64,000 nucleotides of DNA from Rhizobium grahamii (GCF_009498215.1 NZ_CP043498.1:2108001-2172000); one strand, 5' to 3'. Shown: positions 26,801 to 35,273, counted from the stretch's first letter. A program made the numbers and translations. The notes: generated by a model not told the origin, from the letters alone.

Positions 26801-28772
26801 TCGCGGCGCCTGGATCCGCAGCATTGCGGCGCTGGCGCTCCTGGCCGCCCTCGCCAATCCGCTACTGCTGCAGGAGGATCGCGAACAGCTGTCGACCGTC
26901 GTGCCCGTCATCGTCGACCGCAGCCAGAGCCAGCAGACACCGGAACGCGTCAAGATGACCAACGACGCGCTGGCACAGCTCAAGGATCGATTGGCCCGCT
27001 TCCCGAACATCGAGCCGCGTTATGTCGATGCAACGGAACCGGAAGAGTCCGACGCTCCGTCCACCCGCCTGTTCAACGCGCTTTCAGCCGCCGTCGCCGA
27101 CGTGCCGCCGGCGCGTATCGGCGGCGCGATCATGCTGACTGATGGCGAAGTCCACGACGTTCCCGGCGTCAACCAGGCACTCGGCTTCGACGCTCCCATT
27201 CACGGGCTGATCACCGGCAAGGCCAACGAGTTTGATCGCCGCATCGAAGTCATCAAGGCGCCACGCTTCGGGATCGTCAACGAGGAACAGCAGCTGATCC
27301 TGCGGGTGTTCGATGATGGCCCCAGCCCCGGCGGAACGGCCAATGTCACCGTCAAGCTGAACGGCGACGAGATCGCCACGCTGCAGGCGACGCCCGGGCG
27401 CGACACGCCCTTCTCGTTCAAGGTCGAGCGTGGCGGCAGCAATGTGCTCGAATTTTCCGTCGCGCCGCTTCCGGGAGAAGTGACGGACGCAAACAACCGC
27501 GCCGTCCACGTCATCGATGGCATCCGCGAAAACCTCCGCGTTCTTCTCGTCTCCGGCGAACCGCACGCCGGCGAGCGGGCCTGGCGCAATCTTTTGAAGT
27601 CCGATGCCGCAGTCGACCTCGTGCACTTCACGATCCTGCGCCCGCCGGAAAAGCAGGATGGCACGCCGATCAACGAGCTGTCGCTGATCGCATTCCCGAC
27701 GCGCGAACTGTTCGTCGACAAGATCAAGGATTTCGACCTCATCATCTTCGATCGCTATCAGCACCGCGGCGTGCTGCCGATCCTCTACTACGACTACATC
27801 GCCCAATACGTCGAAAACGGCGGCGCTCTTCTGATCGCGGCAGGCCCCGAGCATGCCGGACAGGACTCCATTGCATTGACGCCGCTCTCGTCGGTCCTGC
27901 CGGCAGCGCCCACGGGCCAGATGATCGAGAAGGCCTTCTATCCCCGCCTCTCGGACGAGGGCAAGAAACATCCGGTTACGCGCGGCCTCGACGGCTCCGG
28001 CGACGAGCCGCCGCATTGGGGACGCTGGTTCCGCAGTGTCGATGTCGAGCCGCCGCAGGGACAGACGGTGATGGTCGGCGCCGACAACCATCCCCTGCTC
28101 GTGCTGAACCGCGCCGGCCAGGGCCGCGTCGCCATGCTGCTGTCCGACCAGGGCTGGCTCTGGGCCCGGGGCTTCGAAGGCGGTGGTCCCCACGTCTCGC
28201 TCTACCGCCGGATCGCCCACTGGCTGATGAAGGAGCCGGCGCTCGAAGAAGAAGCGCTGACTGCGCGCGCCTCGGGCCGCACGCTCGAGATCACCCGCCA
28301 GACGATCGGCGACAATCCGGGAAGCGCGGAGGTTCGCTATCCTTCCGGTCGCACCGACACACTTCCGCTCACGCAGTCGGAACCCGGTCTCTTCAAGGCC
28401 GACAAGAAGATGGATGAAATCGGTCTCTTCGAAATCCGCAACGGCGATCTCACGACACTCGTCCATGTGGGTGCCGTCGATGCCCCCGAGTTCAAGGCGA
28501 TGATATCGACCAGCAGCCTGCTGAAACCGATCACCGACAAGAGCAAGGGACTGGTGGCACGCGTTTCGGATGGCAAGGACGGGATCACCATTCCGCCAAT
28601 CCTGCCTGTTCGCGGCCAGGTTCGCACCGGCGACGACGAGCGCATGCAGATTCGCCTGACCAACGAGACCGTACTGAAGGGCATCAACACCTTGCCGCTT
28701 TTTGCCGGCTTTGCCGGTGTCGGCATCCTGCTCCTCGCATTCGGCGCCATGTGGTGGCGGGAAGGACGTTGA
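23886..28772 (+). CDS. DUF4159 protein read through into the next gene (likely artefactual fusion)
   Basis: As read, one frame of 1,628 codons. The first about 937 codons are a DUF4159 protein: BatA-like N-terminus with two helices (FAYPAILGALIALPIIWWLL), a VWA-like region, an internal helix (LFLIALLLLVLDSLIVMFMG), a second hydrophobic segment, then the DUF4159 domain beginning near QRLDNTHLAYVVTGEAEIDR. The protein appears to end at LLERLG. Directly after comes TVDFSPFIPWPILSVIAVVV, which is a typical start of a separate membrane protein. One extra G in the run 26690-26692 would give a stop at 26696-26698, leaving 4 bases before an ATG at 26703. I therefore judge two genes with a missing base; a true fusion is not excluded. 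Confidence 0.8.
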   Translation: MSALPFAFAYPAILGALIALPIIWWLLRLTPPRPQSEVFPPLKILATVLKREETPAQSPWWLTLLRMLMAAAVILAIADPVFNPRTSSLAAGGPLVLFVDNGWATSPDWERRVKTADALIDDAESAGIPVSIAFTADPTNDAVAGTAAVARDKLRAAEPKPLVPDRQRAFEALRAALNGVHPGTLAFLTDGAASKDADATVKQLSDLQPGQLRLVTGDEKDTVAITAAGNAADSMSVTATRLDSALAASLPLTAQDAQGRPIAAGTVDFQPGQSVATGSIAAPFEMRNDFARVSIDNHATAGAVHLLDDGFKRRRVVLLSGEARDDFQPLLSPLYYIQRALQPYADLIEPNSPDLATAIPDLLSQNPSVIIMADIGRLPQETYEPLQRWIANGGTLIRFAGPRLAAAPADDPLVPVTLRQGERALGGALSWAEPQPLADFPNFGPFAGMAKPTDVTVKRQVLAEPTPDLAERTWASLADGTPLVTTKPINAGRIVLFHVSAEATWSDLPISGNFVEMLRRIVQLSRSGGVTSETGAASTAEALSPFRLLTAKGALTTETGAARPLIPNAKTTPLASFDNPPGLYGSEEGFTALNVLPANAELKPLDTSGVTLVREGLIGGETWSAKPALFLIALLLLVLDSLIVMFMGGAFSRVRGASRAAAVLAVAFGALALVHPSSSWADDSKPGDEQILQRLDNTHLAYVVTGEAEIDRISERGLEGLTDFLTYRTTLEPAPPVGLDLAKDELAFYPIIYWPVSATAPMPSAAAINKIDAYMRSGGTVLFDTKDQFNALDNNAGASSANGERLQQILAGLDIPPLEPVPSDHVLTKSFYLLSSFPGRYAGSPLWIEARQDNRSANAKSAATADGVSPILITGNDFAGAWAVDDNGAPLLPTVPPDETQREYAYRTGVNIMMYMLTGNYKTDQVHVPALLERLGSSFMTVDFSPFIPWPILSVIAVVVLAFAAFAIWRSVRGAWIRSIAALALLAALANPLLLQEDREQLSTVVPVIVDRSQSQQTPERVKMTNDALAQLKDRLARFPNIEPRYVDATEPEESDAPSTRLFNALSAAVADVPPARIGGAIMLTDGEVHDVPGVNQALGFDAPIHGLITGKANEFDRRIEVIKAPRFGIVNEEQQLILRVFDDGPSPGGTANVTVKLNGDEIATLQATPGRDTPFSFKVERGGSNVLEFSVAPLPGEVTDANNRAVHVIDGIRENLRVLLVSGEPHAGERAWRNLLKSDAAVDLVHFTILRPPEKQDGTPINELSLIAFPTRELFVDKIKDFDLIIFDRYQHRGVLPILYYDYIAQYVENGGALLIAAGPEHAGQDSIALTPLSSVLPAAPTGQMIEKAFYPRLSDEGKKHPVTRGLDGSGDEPPHWGRWFRSVDVEPPQGQTVMVGADNHPLLVLNRAGQGRVAMLLSDQGWLWARGFEGGGPHVSLYRRIAHWLMKEPALEEEALTARASGRTLEITRQTIGDNPGSAEVRYPSGRTDTLPLTQSEPGLFKADKKMDEIGLFEIRNGDLTTLVHVGAVDAPEFKAMISTSSLLKPITDKSKGLVARVSDGKDGITIPPILPVRGQVRTGDDERMQIRLTNETVLKGINTLPLFAGFAGVGILLLAFGAMWWREGR
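26703..28772 (+). CDS. Membrane protein with VWA/glutaminase-like domain, probably a separate gene
   Basis: 689 residues from ATG 26703. Two N-terminal helices (IPWPILSVIAVVVLAFAAF and SIAALALLAALANPLLL) are followed by a long soluble part. It contains VVPVIVDRSQSQQTPERVKM, with D-x-S-x-S as in VWA metal sites, a central beta-rich segment with LRVFDDGPSPGGTANV, a class I glutaminase-like region (LRVLLVSGEPHAG, LLIAAGPEHAG), and one C-terminal helix (LFAGFAGVGILLLAFGAMWW) near the end. Topology suggests a large periplasmic portion held at both ends. As sequenced it is in the same frame as the DUF4159 gene (see that entry). Confidence 0.75.
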   Translation: MTVDFSPFIPWPILSVIAVVVLAFAAFAIWRSVRGAWIRSIAALALLAALANPLLLQEDREQLSTVVPVIVDRSQSQQTPERVKMTNDALAQLKDRLARFPNIEPRYVDATEPEESDAPSTRLFNALSAAVADVPPARIGGAIMLTDGEVHDVPGVNQALGFDAPIHGLITGKANEFDRRIEVIKAPRFGIVNEEQQLILRVFDDGPSPGGTANVTVKLNGDEIATLQATPGRDTPFSFKVERGGSNVLEFSVAPLPGEVTDANNRAVHVIDGIRENLRVLLVSGEPHAGERAWRNLLKSDAAVDLVHFTILRPPEKQDGTPINELSLIAFPTRELFVDKIKDFDLIIFDRYQHRGVLPILYYDYIAQYVENGGALLIAAGPEHAGQDSIALTPLSSVLPAAPTGQMIEKAFYPRLSDEGKKHPVTRGLDGSGDEPPHWGRWFRSVDVEPPQGQTVMVGADNHPLLVLNRAGQGRVAMLLSDQGWLWARGFEGGGPHVSLYRRIAHWLMKEPALEEEALTARASGRTLEITRQTIGDNPGSAEVRYPSGRTDTLPLTQSEPGLFKADKKMDEIGLFEIRNGDLTTLVHVGAVDAPEFKAMISTSSLLKPITDKSKGLVARVSDGKDGITIPPILPVRGQVRTGDDERMQIRLTNETVLKGINTLPLFAGFAGVGILLLAFGAMWWREGR

Positions 28773-28839
28773 CGGTTTTGCGCATCCTCGGGGACTCTGA
28801 TATCCGCTAGTCTCTAAGACACCGCCCGGACGTTCTCTC

Positions 28840-29265
28840 ATGCCTTCGCCAAAGCTCAAGGTTACCAAGGTCCTGTCCAAGAAGGACAGGAAGCAGATTG
28901 CCGACAGGCTGATCGCCTATAATATCGAGCATTTCGGAGAGAGCGATCGCCAGAAGCTGGCAATCCGGTTGCGCGACGATGCGGGCATGCTTTCAGGCGG
29001 ACTGGTTGGCTACACTGCCCGCGGATGGCTATACGTGGAAATGCTGTTCGTGCCGGAAGAGATGCGCGGACAGGGGCTCGCCGGACGACTCCTGCAGATG
29101 GCCGAAGACGAAGCGCGACGCCGCGGCTGTGTTGGCGCCTATATCGACACCATGAGCCCGCTCGCGCTCGGCGTTTACAAGCGCCAAGGCTATGAGCCCG
29201 TCGGATCTCTGGAAGAGATGACAGGCGGCCACTCACTTACATGGCTGAAGAAGCGTTTCTCGTAA
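28840..29265 (+). CDS. GNAT-family N-acetyltransferase
   Basis: 141 residues. The acetyl-CoA loop is VPEEMRGQGLAGRLLQMAED (R-G-Q-G-L-A/G), flanked by YVEMLF before it and AYIDTMSPLALGVYKRQGY after, the expected motifs C, A and B order. The N-terminal part (LIAYNIEHFG) is typical of a subgroup of small acetyltransferases seen in many alphaproteobacteria. The acceptor is unknown. It starts 67 bases after the MoxR operon and may be cotranscribed with it. Confidence 0.88.
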   Translation: MPSPKLKVTKVLSKKDRKQIADRLIAYNIEHFGESDRQKLAIRLRDDAGMLSGGLVGYTARGWLYVEMLFVPEEMRGQGLAGRLLQMAEDEARRRGCVGAYIDTMSPLALGVYKRQGYEPVGSLEEMTGGHSLTWLKKRFS

Positions 29266-29269
29266 GCAC

Positions 29270-30583
29270 TCAGCTCAAGGAGACCTGGCGCGTCTCGGCA
29301 TCGATTGCCAATGCGGCAATGGCGGCAGCAACGAGGAACCCGGCGAAAAGCCCGATCGCTATGCCGAGCCCTTCGGAAACGACCAGCGTCATCAGGGACG
29401 GCGCGACGAGGCCACCGAGTCTTGCAATCGCGCCTGCAGTTCCCATCCCCGTTGCCCGCGACGCAGTCGGATAAAGCTCCGGCGTATAGGCGTAAAGTGC
29501 GCCCCAGGTGCCGAGCAGCGCGAAGCTCATCAGCAGCAGCGAAGTGCCGACCAGCAGATCGCTGGTAGCCGCGACGAACAGCAGGCAGCCGGCGGCCGAA
29601 AGCAGCGAAAACGCCACAAGCGTCGGCCGGCGACCCCAACGCTCCACGCCGTAGGCTGCCAGCGCATAGCCCGGGATCTGTGCAAGCGCGACAAAAACCA
29701 GGAAGCCGTAGCCGCGCACGAACCCGAAGCCGCCGCCCGAAAGCTTCGCCGGCATCCAGGTAAAGACGCCGTAATAGGAGACCGACACGAGAAACCAGAT
29801 CGCGAGGATGAGGATGCTGCGCCGACGAAGCGCAGGCGAAAACAATCCCTCGGAGACCGGTGAATGGACAGAGACGATTTCGTCCTGTGGGCCGAGCGGC
29901 GTCCTGCCGTTCAAGGCCATCATCCGGTTCACAATCGTCTTGGCCTCGTCCGTCCGGCCGGTCCGCAGCAGGTAGAGCGGTGATTCAGGCACGAACAGCC
30001 GCAGAACCAGGCCGATGAGCGCCGGCAGCGCCGTCACAGCAAAAATATAGCGCCATGCGTCGGCAACGCCCGCGACACTTGCGGCCCAGGCGGCAAGTGC
30101 CACGATCAACGTGCCGATCGCCCAGAATCCCTCAAGCGCCACCAGCCAGCGGCCGCGGCTTTTCGCCGGCAGGAACTCCGCCATCATCGCATAGTCGACC
30201 GGCAAGGTACCGCCGACAGCCATTCCGGTGAAGAAACGCAGGGCGAGCAGAACGGGAAAGCTTGGCGCGAAAATCGAGAGCGCGCCGAACAGCGCATCCG
30301 CAGCCACCGTCAGGATCAACACCTTCCGGCGCCCGATCCTGTCGGCAATCCGACCGAAGGCGAACGCGCCGATCAGCATTCCGAGAAAGAACAGCGTACC
30401 TGTCTGCAGGGCTTGCGGCACCGAGAGGCCGAATGTCGCGGCAATCGACGCCGCAGTAAACCCGACCGCGAGAACCTGCATGGCATCGGCCGCCCAGACG
30501 AGGCCGAACACGCCGAGAAGCCGCCATTGAAATACGCCGGTCCCTGCCCGATCCAGCGCTTCGTCCATCGAAATCCGAGCCAT
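29270..30583 (-). CDS. Major facilitator superfamily transporter
   Basis: 437 residues from MARISMDEAL, behind GGGGGAG. Twelve hydrophobic segments can be counted. The inter-helix motif FGRIADRIGRRKVLIL is the classic MFS motif A, repeated weakly in the second half as YGVERWGRRPTLVA. Helix 4 to 5 has RFFTGMAVGGTLPVDYAMMAEF, like the sugar/niacin porter group. Probably a proton symporter for an organic solute. The start is supported by a strong ribosome site; a further upstream frame has no membrane character. It converges on the acetyltransferase. Confidence 0.92.
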   Translation of the reverse strand: MARISMDEALDRAGTGVFQWRLLGVFGLVWAADAMQVLAVGFTAASIAATFGLSVPQALQTGTLFFLGMLIGAFAFGRIADRIGRRKVLILTVAADALFGALSIFAPSFPVLLALRFFTGMAVGGTLPVDYAMMAEFLPAKSRGRWLVALEGFWAIGTLIVALAAWAASVAGVADAWRYIFAVTALPALIGLVLRLFVPESPLYLLRTGRTDEAKTIVNRMMALNGRTPLGPQDEIVSVHSPVSEGLFSPALRRRSILILAIWFLVSVSYYGVFTWMPAKLSGGGFGFVRGYGFLVFVALAQIPGYALAAYGVERWGRRPTLVAFSLLSAAGCLLFVAATSDLLVGTSLLLMSFALLGTWGALYAYTPELYPTASRATGMGTAGAIARLGGLVAPSLMTLVVSEGLGIAIGLFAGFLVAAAIAALAIDAETRQVSLS

Positions 30584-30665
30584 TTTTCTCCCCCAGCGCG
30601 GCCGATCCTCCCTGTCGCTCCCGAAGCCCGCGACAACCGTACATAAGCGCTCTAGCGCAAGCGTG

Positions 30666-31166
30666 CTATGCGCGCCAGCCGATATTTCCCTTGAGACGTG
30701 CATGAACATCGTCGGCAAGCGGCACGACAAGCACGCGCGCCGGGTCGACAGGACCAGGAAACGTCAGTGCGTTATAGGCAACCTTCTCAAAGCCGAGCGG
30801 GCCGTAATAGGGCGGATCTCCGACTAGGATGACGGCTTCCGAACCCTTGCGCCGGGCAGCTTCCACCGCGATCCGGACCAGCTCGCGACCGATACCACGG
30901 CTCTTGTGCGAGGGACGGACGGCCAGCGGCCCCAGCAGATGTCCTTGCACCCCACCGGCGACGACAGGCGTCATTCGCACCGAGGCGATCGTCTCGCCGT
31001 CGTCAGCGCAGATGAAGGAGAGGGCCAGATCATGAGGCCCCTGCTCGCGAATCCGCGCGGCGGCACGTGTATGCCGACCGGGACCAAATGCTTCTTCGTT
31101 GATGTGTTCAATGGCGGCGTCGTGCGACGCGTCCTCAGTGAGGTAGACCAGATCGTGCTTGTGCAT
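30666..31166 (-). CDS. GNAT-family N-acetyltransferase (YhbS-like)
   Basis: 166 residues from MHKHDLVYL. The motif A region is LLGPLAVRPSHKSRGIGREL (R/K-S-R-G-I-G), followed by GSEAVILVGDPPYYGPLGFEK. The phrase YYGPLGFEK is characteristic of the YhbS-like GNAT subgroup, whose substrate is not known. It lies 82 bases upstream of the MFS gene on the same strand and could be transcribed separately. Confidence 0.9.
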   Translation of the reverse strand: MHKHDLVYLTEDASHDAAIEHINEEAFGPGRHTRAAARIREQGPHDLALSFICADDGETIASVRMTPVVAGGVQGHLLGPLAVRPSHKSRGIGRELVRIAVEAARRKGSEAVILVGDPPYYGPLGFEKVAYNALTFPGPVDPARVLVVPLADDVHARLKGNIGWRA

Positions 31167-31436
31167 GATGAGACAGAAACCGGATAGACGAATAAAGAGG
31201 ATCTCGAACACGCCCTTAGGCGTTCGGGAGCATCAGCGTCGTCGCAGGTTTCGTGGTGCAAACATCAATCGGTTCCAAAAATGTGAAATGGCCGATAGCA
31301 GGAAAAAATTCGCTCGTCCAATGGAAAAACGCGGAACACCCGCGCGCCGTGACGCACTGTTCAATTTTTACCGCCCTGCAAAAGATCCGCATCTGCGATA
31401 TCTAGTTGCTCAACAGAAGATTGAAGGATTAAGCCG

Positions 31437-32423
31437 ATGGGCAAGCTGGTCGATGGAGTATGGCAGGACGTCTGGTACGACACCAAGGAGACGAAAGGGC
31501 ATTTCAAGCGCGCGGCTTCCCAGTTTCGCAATTGGATAACCCCGGACGGCAGTGCGGGTCCGTCCGGCGAAGCGGGCTTCAAGGCAGAGGCAGGCCGCTA
31601 TCATCTCTATGTATCACTCGCCTGTCCCTGGGCGCACCGGACCCTCATCTTCCGCAAGCTGAAGAAGCTGGAAGATTTCATATCGGTCTCTGTCGTCGAC
31701 CCGCTGATGCTGGAGAACGGCTGGGAGTTCAAGGTCGGAGACGGCGCGACAGGCGATAGCCTCTTCGGCGCCAGGACGCTCTGGGAGATCTACGTGAAAG
31801 CCGATCCGCACTACTCCGGTCGTGTGACCGTGCCGGTTTTGTGGGACAAGCAGAAAGGCACGATCGTCAACAACGAGTCCGCCGAAATCATCCGCATGTT
31901 CAACAGCGCCTTCGATCATCTGACCGGCTCGACCGTGGATTTCTATCCGAACGATCTGCGCTCTGCGATCGATGATCTGAACGCAACCGTCTACGACACG
32001 GTCAACAACGGCGTCTATAAGGCAGGCTTTGCAACGACGCAGGATGCGTATGCCGAAAGTGTCGCGACGCTCTTTCAGACGCTCGACATGCTGGAAGATC
32101 GCCTGGGCAAAGGCAGGTACCTGTTCGGCGACCGCCTGACGGAAGCGGATTGGCGCCTGTTCACGACGCTCGTGCGCTTCGACCCCGTCTATGTCGGCCA
32201 CTTCAAGTGCAACATCCGCCGGATCGACGACTATCCGAACCTGTCGGGATACCTGCGCGACCTCTACCAGACATCAGGCGTGAAGGAGACGGTGGACTTC
32301 CGTCACATCAAGGACCACTACTACCGCAGCCACAAGACGATCAATCCGACCGGAATCGTGCCTGTTGGACCGGCGCTCGATCTCGATCGCCCGCATGGCC
32401 GCAGCGCGAAGGCCGCGGCCTGA
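31437..32423 (+). CDS. Glutathionyl-hydroquinone reductase (Xi-class GST)
   Basis: 328 residues. The active-site CPWAHRTLIFRKL, with Cys in place of the Ser/Tyr of common GSTs, marks this family, which reduces glutathionyl-hydroquinones to hydroquinone with glutathione. Downstream are RVTVPVLWDKQKGTIVNNES (glutathione-binding TVPVLWD and ES), the C-terminal all-helical domain with LFGDRLTEADWRLFTTLVRF, and DPVYVGHFKCN. The start at 31437 has AAGGA 8 bases upstream. No partner gene for quinone degradation is nearby. Confidence 0.93.
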   Translation: MGKLVDGVWQDVWYDTKETKGHFKRAASQFRNWITPDGSAGPSGEAGFKAEAGRYHLYVSLACPWAHRTLIFRKLKKLEDFISVSVVDPLMLENGWEFKVGDGATGDSLFGARTLWEIYVKADPHYSGRVTVPVLWDKQKGTIVNNESAEIIRMFNSAFDHLTGSTVDFYPNDLRSAIDDLNATVYDTVNNGVYKAGFATTQDAYAESVATLFQTLDMLEDRLGKGRYLFGDRLTEADWRLFTTLVRFDPVYVGHFKCNIRRIDDYPNLSGYLRDLYQTSGVKETVDFRHIKDHYYRSHKTINPTGIVPVGPALDLDRPHGRSAKAAA

Positions 32424-32440
32424 GGCTACCAAACAGCGAA

Positions 32441-32878
32441 CTACCAGATATGAGCGGGCTCGTGCTCGCTCGTCAGCTCGGCGATCCGGCGATGGGTCGC
32501 CGATGTCGTTCCGGCAGGAAGGTTGTCGAGTTGAAAGAAACCGCATTCGACGATCTCGCGATCCGGCGGGCGCGGCGCGGTCTGCTCGACCGTCGCGCGA
32601 TAAAAGAGGATATGGTCGCGCCGGCTGGATGACGTGTTGAAATAGACGTGGAACAGCTCCGGCCGGCCGACGATCCGCAGGTTCCCCTCCTCCCGCAGCT
32701 CCTTGACCAGCGCCTCCTGTGCGACTTCGTTGCGCTCCACCCCGCCGCCCGGCATGTGCCAGCCGGGGACGTAGCTATGGCGAACAAGGAAGATACGCCC
32801 CTGCGCATCGAAGCACGCAGCCCTGACCCCGACGGTCATTCCGCGCGTCATCGCGAAATAGACATGGACAAAGCGCAT
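32441..32878 (-). CDS. Nudix hydrolase
   Basis: 145 residues from MRFVHVYFAM; a longer frame with start at 32968 is open but its extra 30 residues look non-specific and would overlap the divergent gene's promoter. The Nudix box is WHMPGGGVERNEVAQEALVK followed by ELREEGNL; the usual REUxEE is slightly altered, with Lys for the first Arg. The N-terminal RGMTVGVRAACFDAQGRIFL is a frequent companion of this subgroup. The substrate is unknown. It is divergent from the metallophosphoesterase gene. Confidence 0.82.
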   Translation of the reverse strand: MRFVHVYFAMTRGMTVGVRAACFDAQGRIFLVRHSYVPGWHMPGGGVERNEVAQEALVKELREEGNLRIVGRPELFHVYFNTSSSRRDHILFYRATVEQTAPRPPDREIVECGFFQLDNLPAGTTSATHRRIAELTSEHEPAHIW

Positions 32879-32988
32879 CAACAATCGTGATTGCCACTGG
32901 CGGATCTCTTTCACGCGACTTCCAATTCTATCAATCCGTTCAAGCAGATGTGTTTGAATTGCGATCATCCTGGGCTATGTGTGCACAC

Positions 32989-33897
32989 ATGTTCAAGCTT
33001 GCACACATATCGGATGTCCACCTCGGCCCCCTGCCTCGGCTGTCCATTCGCGAACTCTTTTCCAAACGCATTACCGGCTTTGTGAACTGGCATCGGAACC
33101 GGCGCAAGCATCTTTTCGGCGGTACGCTGGATGTTTTGCTGGACGATATCAGGGCTAGGGAGGTCGATCATCTCGCGGTGACCGGCGATCTCGTGAACCT
33201 CGCAAGCGGCATCGAGATACGCGCGGCCGCCAGCTGGCTGCAGGAACTCGGCGACCCCCGGGACAATTCCGTCGTGCCCGGCAACCATGATGCCTATGTC
33301 CCCGGCGCCTACGAAAAATCGATGCGTGCCTGGTACGACTACGTGCGCGGCGATCTTGCGCCCGACGAATGGCAGGAAGATCGCCATATCTTCCCCTATC
33401 TCAGAATCCGCGGAAAGGTCGCGATCGTCGGCTGCTCCACTGCAGTCGCGACACCGCCCTTTGCCGCCAGCGGCTTCTTCGGAAGCCGGCAGGCGCGTGA
33501 TACGGTCAACATGCTGCGCGCCGCCGGCGAGGCCGGCCTGTTTCGCGTCGTGATGATCCATCATCCGCCGATCCGTGGCGCAACGTCCTTTCACAAGCGA
33601 ATGATCGGCATACGTCGCTTCGCTGCGGTGATCTCGACCGGTGGGGCGGAACTCGTCCTGCACGGCCACACCCACCTCAACACATTGCACTGGCTGCGCG
33701 GACAGACCGGCCCAGTTCCGGTCGTCGGCATCGCGTCGGCCTCCCAGGGACCTGGGGGCATCAAACCGGCCGCTGCATACAACCTCTTCAGCATCGACGG
33801 CTCGCCGGGTGCCTGGAAACTCAAGGCCGAGCGCTTCAGCCTTAACGTGACCGGAGACGATGTTCAGCAGGAAAGCGTCGTCGTTCTCGATACTTAG
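32989..33897 (+). CDS. Calcineurin-like metallophosphoesterase
   Basis: 302 residues from MFKLAHISDVHLG. All five metal-binding motifs are visible: HISDVHLG (D-x-H), VTGDLVN (GD), VVPGNHDAY (GNH), VVMIHHPPI (H) and ELVLHGHTHLN (GHxH). These are typical of 3',5'-cyclic nucleotide or other phosphodiester hydrolases of the calcineurin superfamily. Neither signal nor membrane anchor is present, so it is cytoplasmic. An in-frame start at 32887 is unlikely because homology begins at MFKL. Confidence 0.88.
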   Translation: MFKLAHISDVHLGPLPRLSIRELFSKRITGFVNWHRNRRKHLFGGTLDVLLDDIRAREVDHLAVTGDLVNLASGIEIRAAASWLQELGDPRDNSVVPGNHDAYVPGAYEKSMRAWYDYVRGDLAPDEWQEDRHIFPYLRIRGKVAIVGCSTAVATPPFAASGFFGSRQARDTVNMLRAAGEAGLFRVVMIHHPPIRGATSFHKRMIGIRRFAAVISTGGAELVLHGHTHLNTLHWLRGQTGPVPVVGIASASQGPGGIKPAAAYNLFSIDGSPGAWKLKAERFSLNVTGDDVQQESVVVLDT

Positions 33898-34046
33898 GCG
33901 AGTTGGCGGAATCAGTTTCGCCGCAAGCTGAATCATTTTGTGAAGATGGCGGCGGCCGCATCAGCGCCGGCGCACTTCCCCCTTGGTATTTCTCAATCTC
34001 GGCGTACAATTCTCAAATCGACGCAGTTTTCCAAGGGAGTCTCAGC

Positions 34047-34607
34047 ATGCATTCAATGCCTCGCCGGTTCCGCGGTCTCCTTCTCGCAGGCTGCATCACT
34101 GTCGCGTTTTCCGCCCCGGCATTTGCCGCCGGAGAAGAGAGCGACGAGACGAAACCGCCGCCGAAAACCGAAACGACAACGAAGTGCGCGGACGGCAAGA
34201 TCTGGGACAAGAAGCGCAAGGAATGCGTCACCCCCAAGAAGAGCAGCTTCAACGACGACGACCTCTACAAGGCAGCGCGCGAGTTTGCCTATGCGGGCCA
34301 ATACCAGAACGCCATCAACGTCCTGACGCTTGCATCTGACCAGAATGACCCTCGCATCCTCAACTATCTAGGTTACGCCAATCGCAAGGCCGGCCGGATG
34401 GAGCTTGGAATGTCGTATTACCGCAAGGCATTGCAGGCCGATGCCAATTATATTCTGGCGCGGTCATACATGGGACAAGCTTTGATGGAACAGGGAGACG
34501 TACAGGGAGCGCGCGTCCAGCTGGTCGAGATCCGTGATCGCGGCGGCGAGAACAGCTGGGCATACCGCTCGCTTCTTCAGTCACTGAACGGCTACCGCAC
34601 CTACTGA
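34047..34607 (+). CDS. Exported tetratricopeptide-repeat protein
   Basis: 186 residues from ATG 34047, with AGGGAG before it. It has a clear signal peptide (RFRGLLLAGCITVAFSAPAFA), then a Lys/Glu/Thr-rich linker. The C-terminal half has TPR helices (DLYKAAREFAYAGQYQNAIN; ILNYLGYANRKAGRMELGMS; ILARSYMGQALMEQGDVQGA), about three repeats. Such proteins scaffold complexes in the periplasm. It lies 160 bases upstream of the ECF sigma gene on the same strand and may belong to the same stress circuit, which is only a guess. Confidence 0.85.
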   Translation: MHSMPRRFRGLLLAGCITVAFSAPAFAAGEESDETKPPPKTETTTKCADGKIWDKKRKECVTPKKSSFNDDDLYKAAREFAYAGQYQNAINVLTLASDQNDPRILNYLGYANRKAGRMELGMSYYRKALQADANYILARSYMGQALMEQGDVQGARVQLVEIRDRGGENSWAYRSLLQSLNGYRTY

Positions 34608-34769
34608 CCGGACCTGCGGGCTGAATGAAGAAATGCCTTAAGAACCCGTGAGATAAGGCGCCATGTGCTTGCGAAGCATAGGCGAGTTGTTTCATAAAGG
34701 ACACAGAGACCGGAAAAGCGATTTCATGCCGGGCGACAATCAGGCGCCCGCGCATCTTTTGGAAAGACT

Positions 34770-35273
34770 ATGCGTCAACCCGCGACGACAATCGATATCA
34801 GGCGTGACCTTGTAGGGTTGCTTCCCAGGCTGCGCCGGTTTGCGATAGCGATTGCCGGTGATGCAGCATGGGCCGATGAGCTCGTCCAGGGCGCCTGTCA
34901 ACGCGCGGTCGCGCGCAGCAACCAGTGGAATGGCGAAGGCCGGCTGGAAAGCTGGGTTTACGGGCTGCTGCGCCAGCAGTGGACCGAGGAAAATCGCCGC
35001 CGCAGGCCGCATTCAGCGTCACGATCGAATGTCACGGATATCCGTCAGGCACGCGAACGGACATCAGCGCTCGATCCTGACGCTATTCATCGAATGATTG
35101 CCGAAATGCCCGAGGGCATTTGCAGCGCCTTTCTGCTGGTCGTGGTCGAGGGCCACACCTACCAGCAGGCGGCCGACATCATGGGCGTCACCGCCGCAAT
35201 CATCGTTTCGCAATTGGCCCTCGCCAAACTGCACTTCGCCAGCTTGGCCGACGAACACCCGCACAGGTACTGA
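34770..35273 (+). CDS. ECF-type RNA polymerase sigma factor
   Basis: 167 residues. The sigma-2 region is LLPRLRRFAIAIAGDAAWAD followed by ELVQGACQRAVAR and SWVYGLLRQQWTEENRRR; the sigma-4 helix-turn-helix is HTYQQAADIMGVTAAIIVSQ then LALAKLHFA. The helix normally reads as in GTVMSRLSRAR with conserved Arg; here it is IIVSQLALAK, so the promoter recognition may be unusual or weakened. It lies directly before a membrane protein that is presumably its anti-sigma factor. I saw no recognisable target promoter of the EcfG type nearby. Confidence 0.82.
   Translation: MRQPATTIDIRRDLVGLLPRLRRFAIAIAGDAAWADELVQGACQRAVARSNQWNGEGRLESWVYGLLRQQWTEENRRRRPHSASRSNVTDIRQARERTSALDPDAIHRMIAEMPEGICSAFLLVVVEGHTYQQAADIMGVTAAIIVSQLALAKLHFASLADEHPHRY

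Noticed and set aside
27084..28880. 598-codon open frame on the minus strand
   Set aside because: Antisense to the DUF4159-linked membrane protein; composition is that of a shadow frame.
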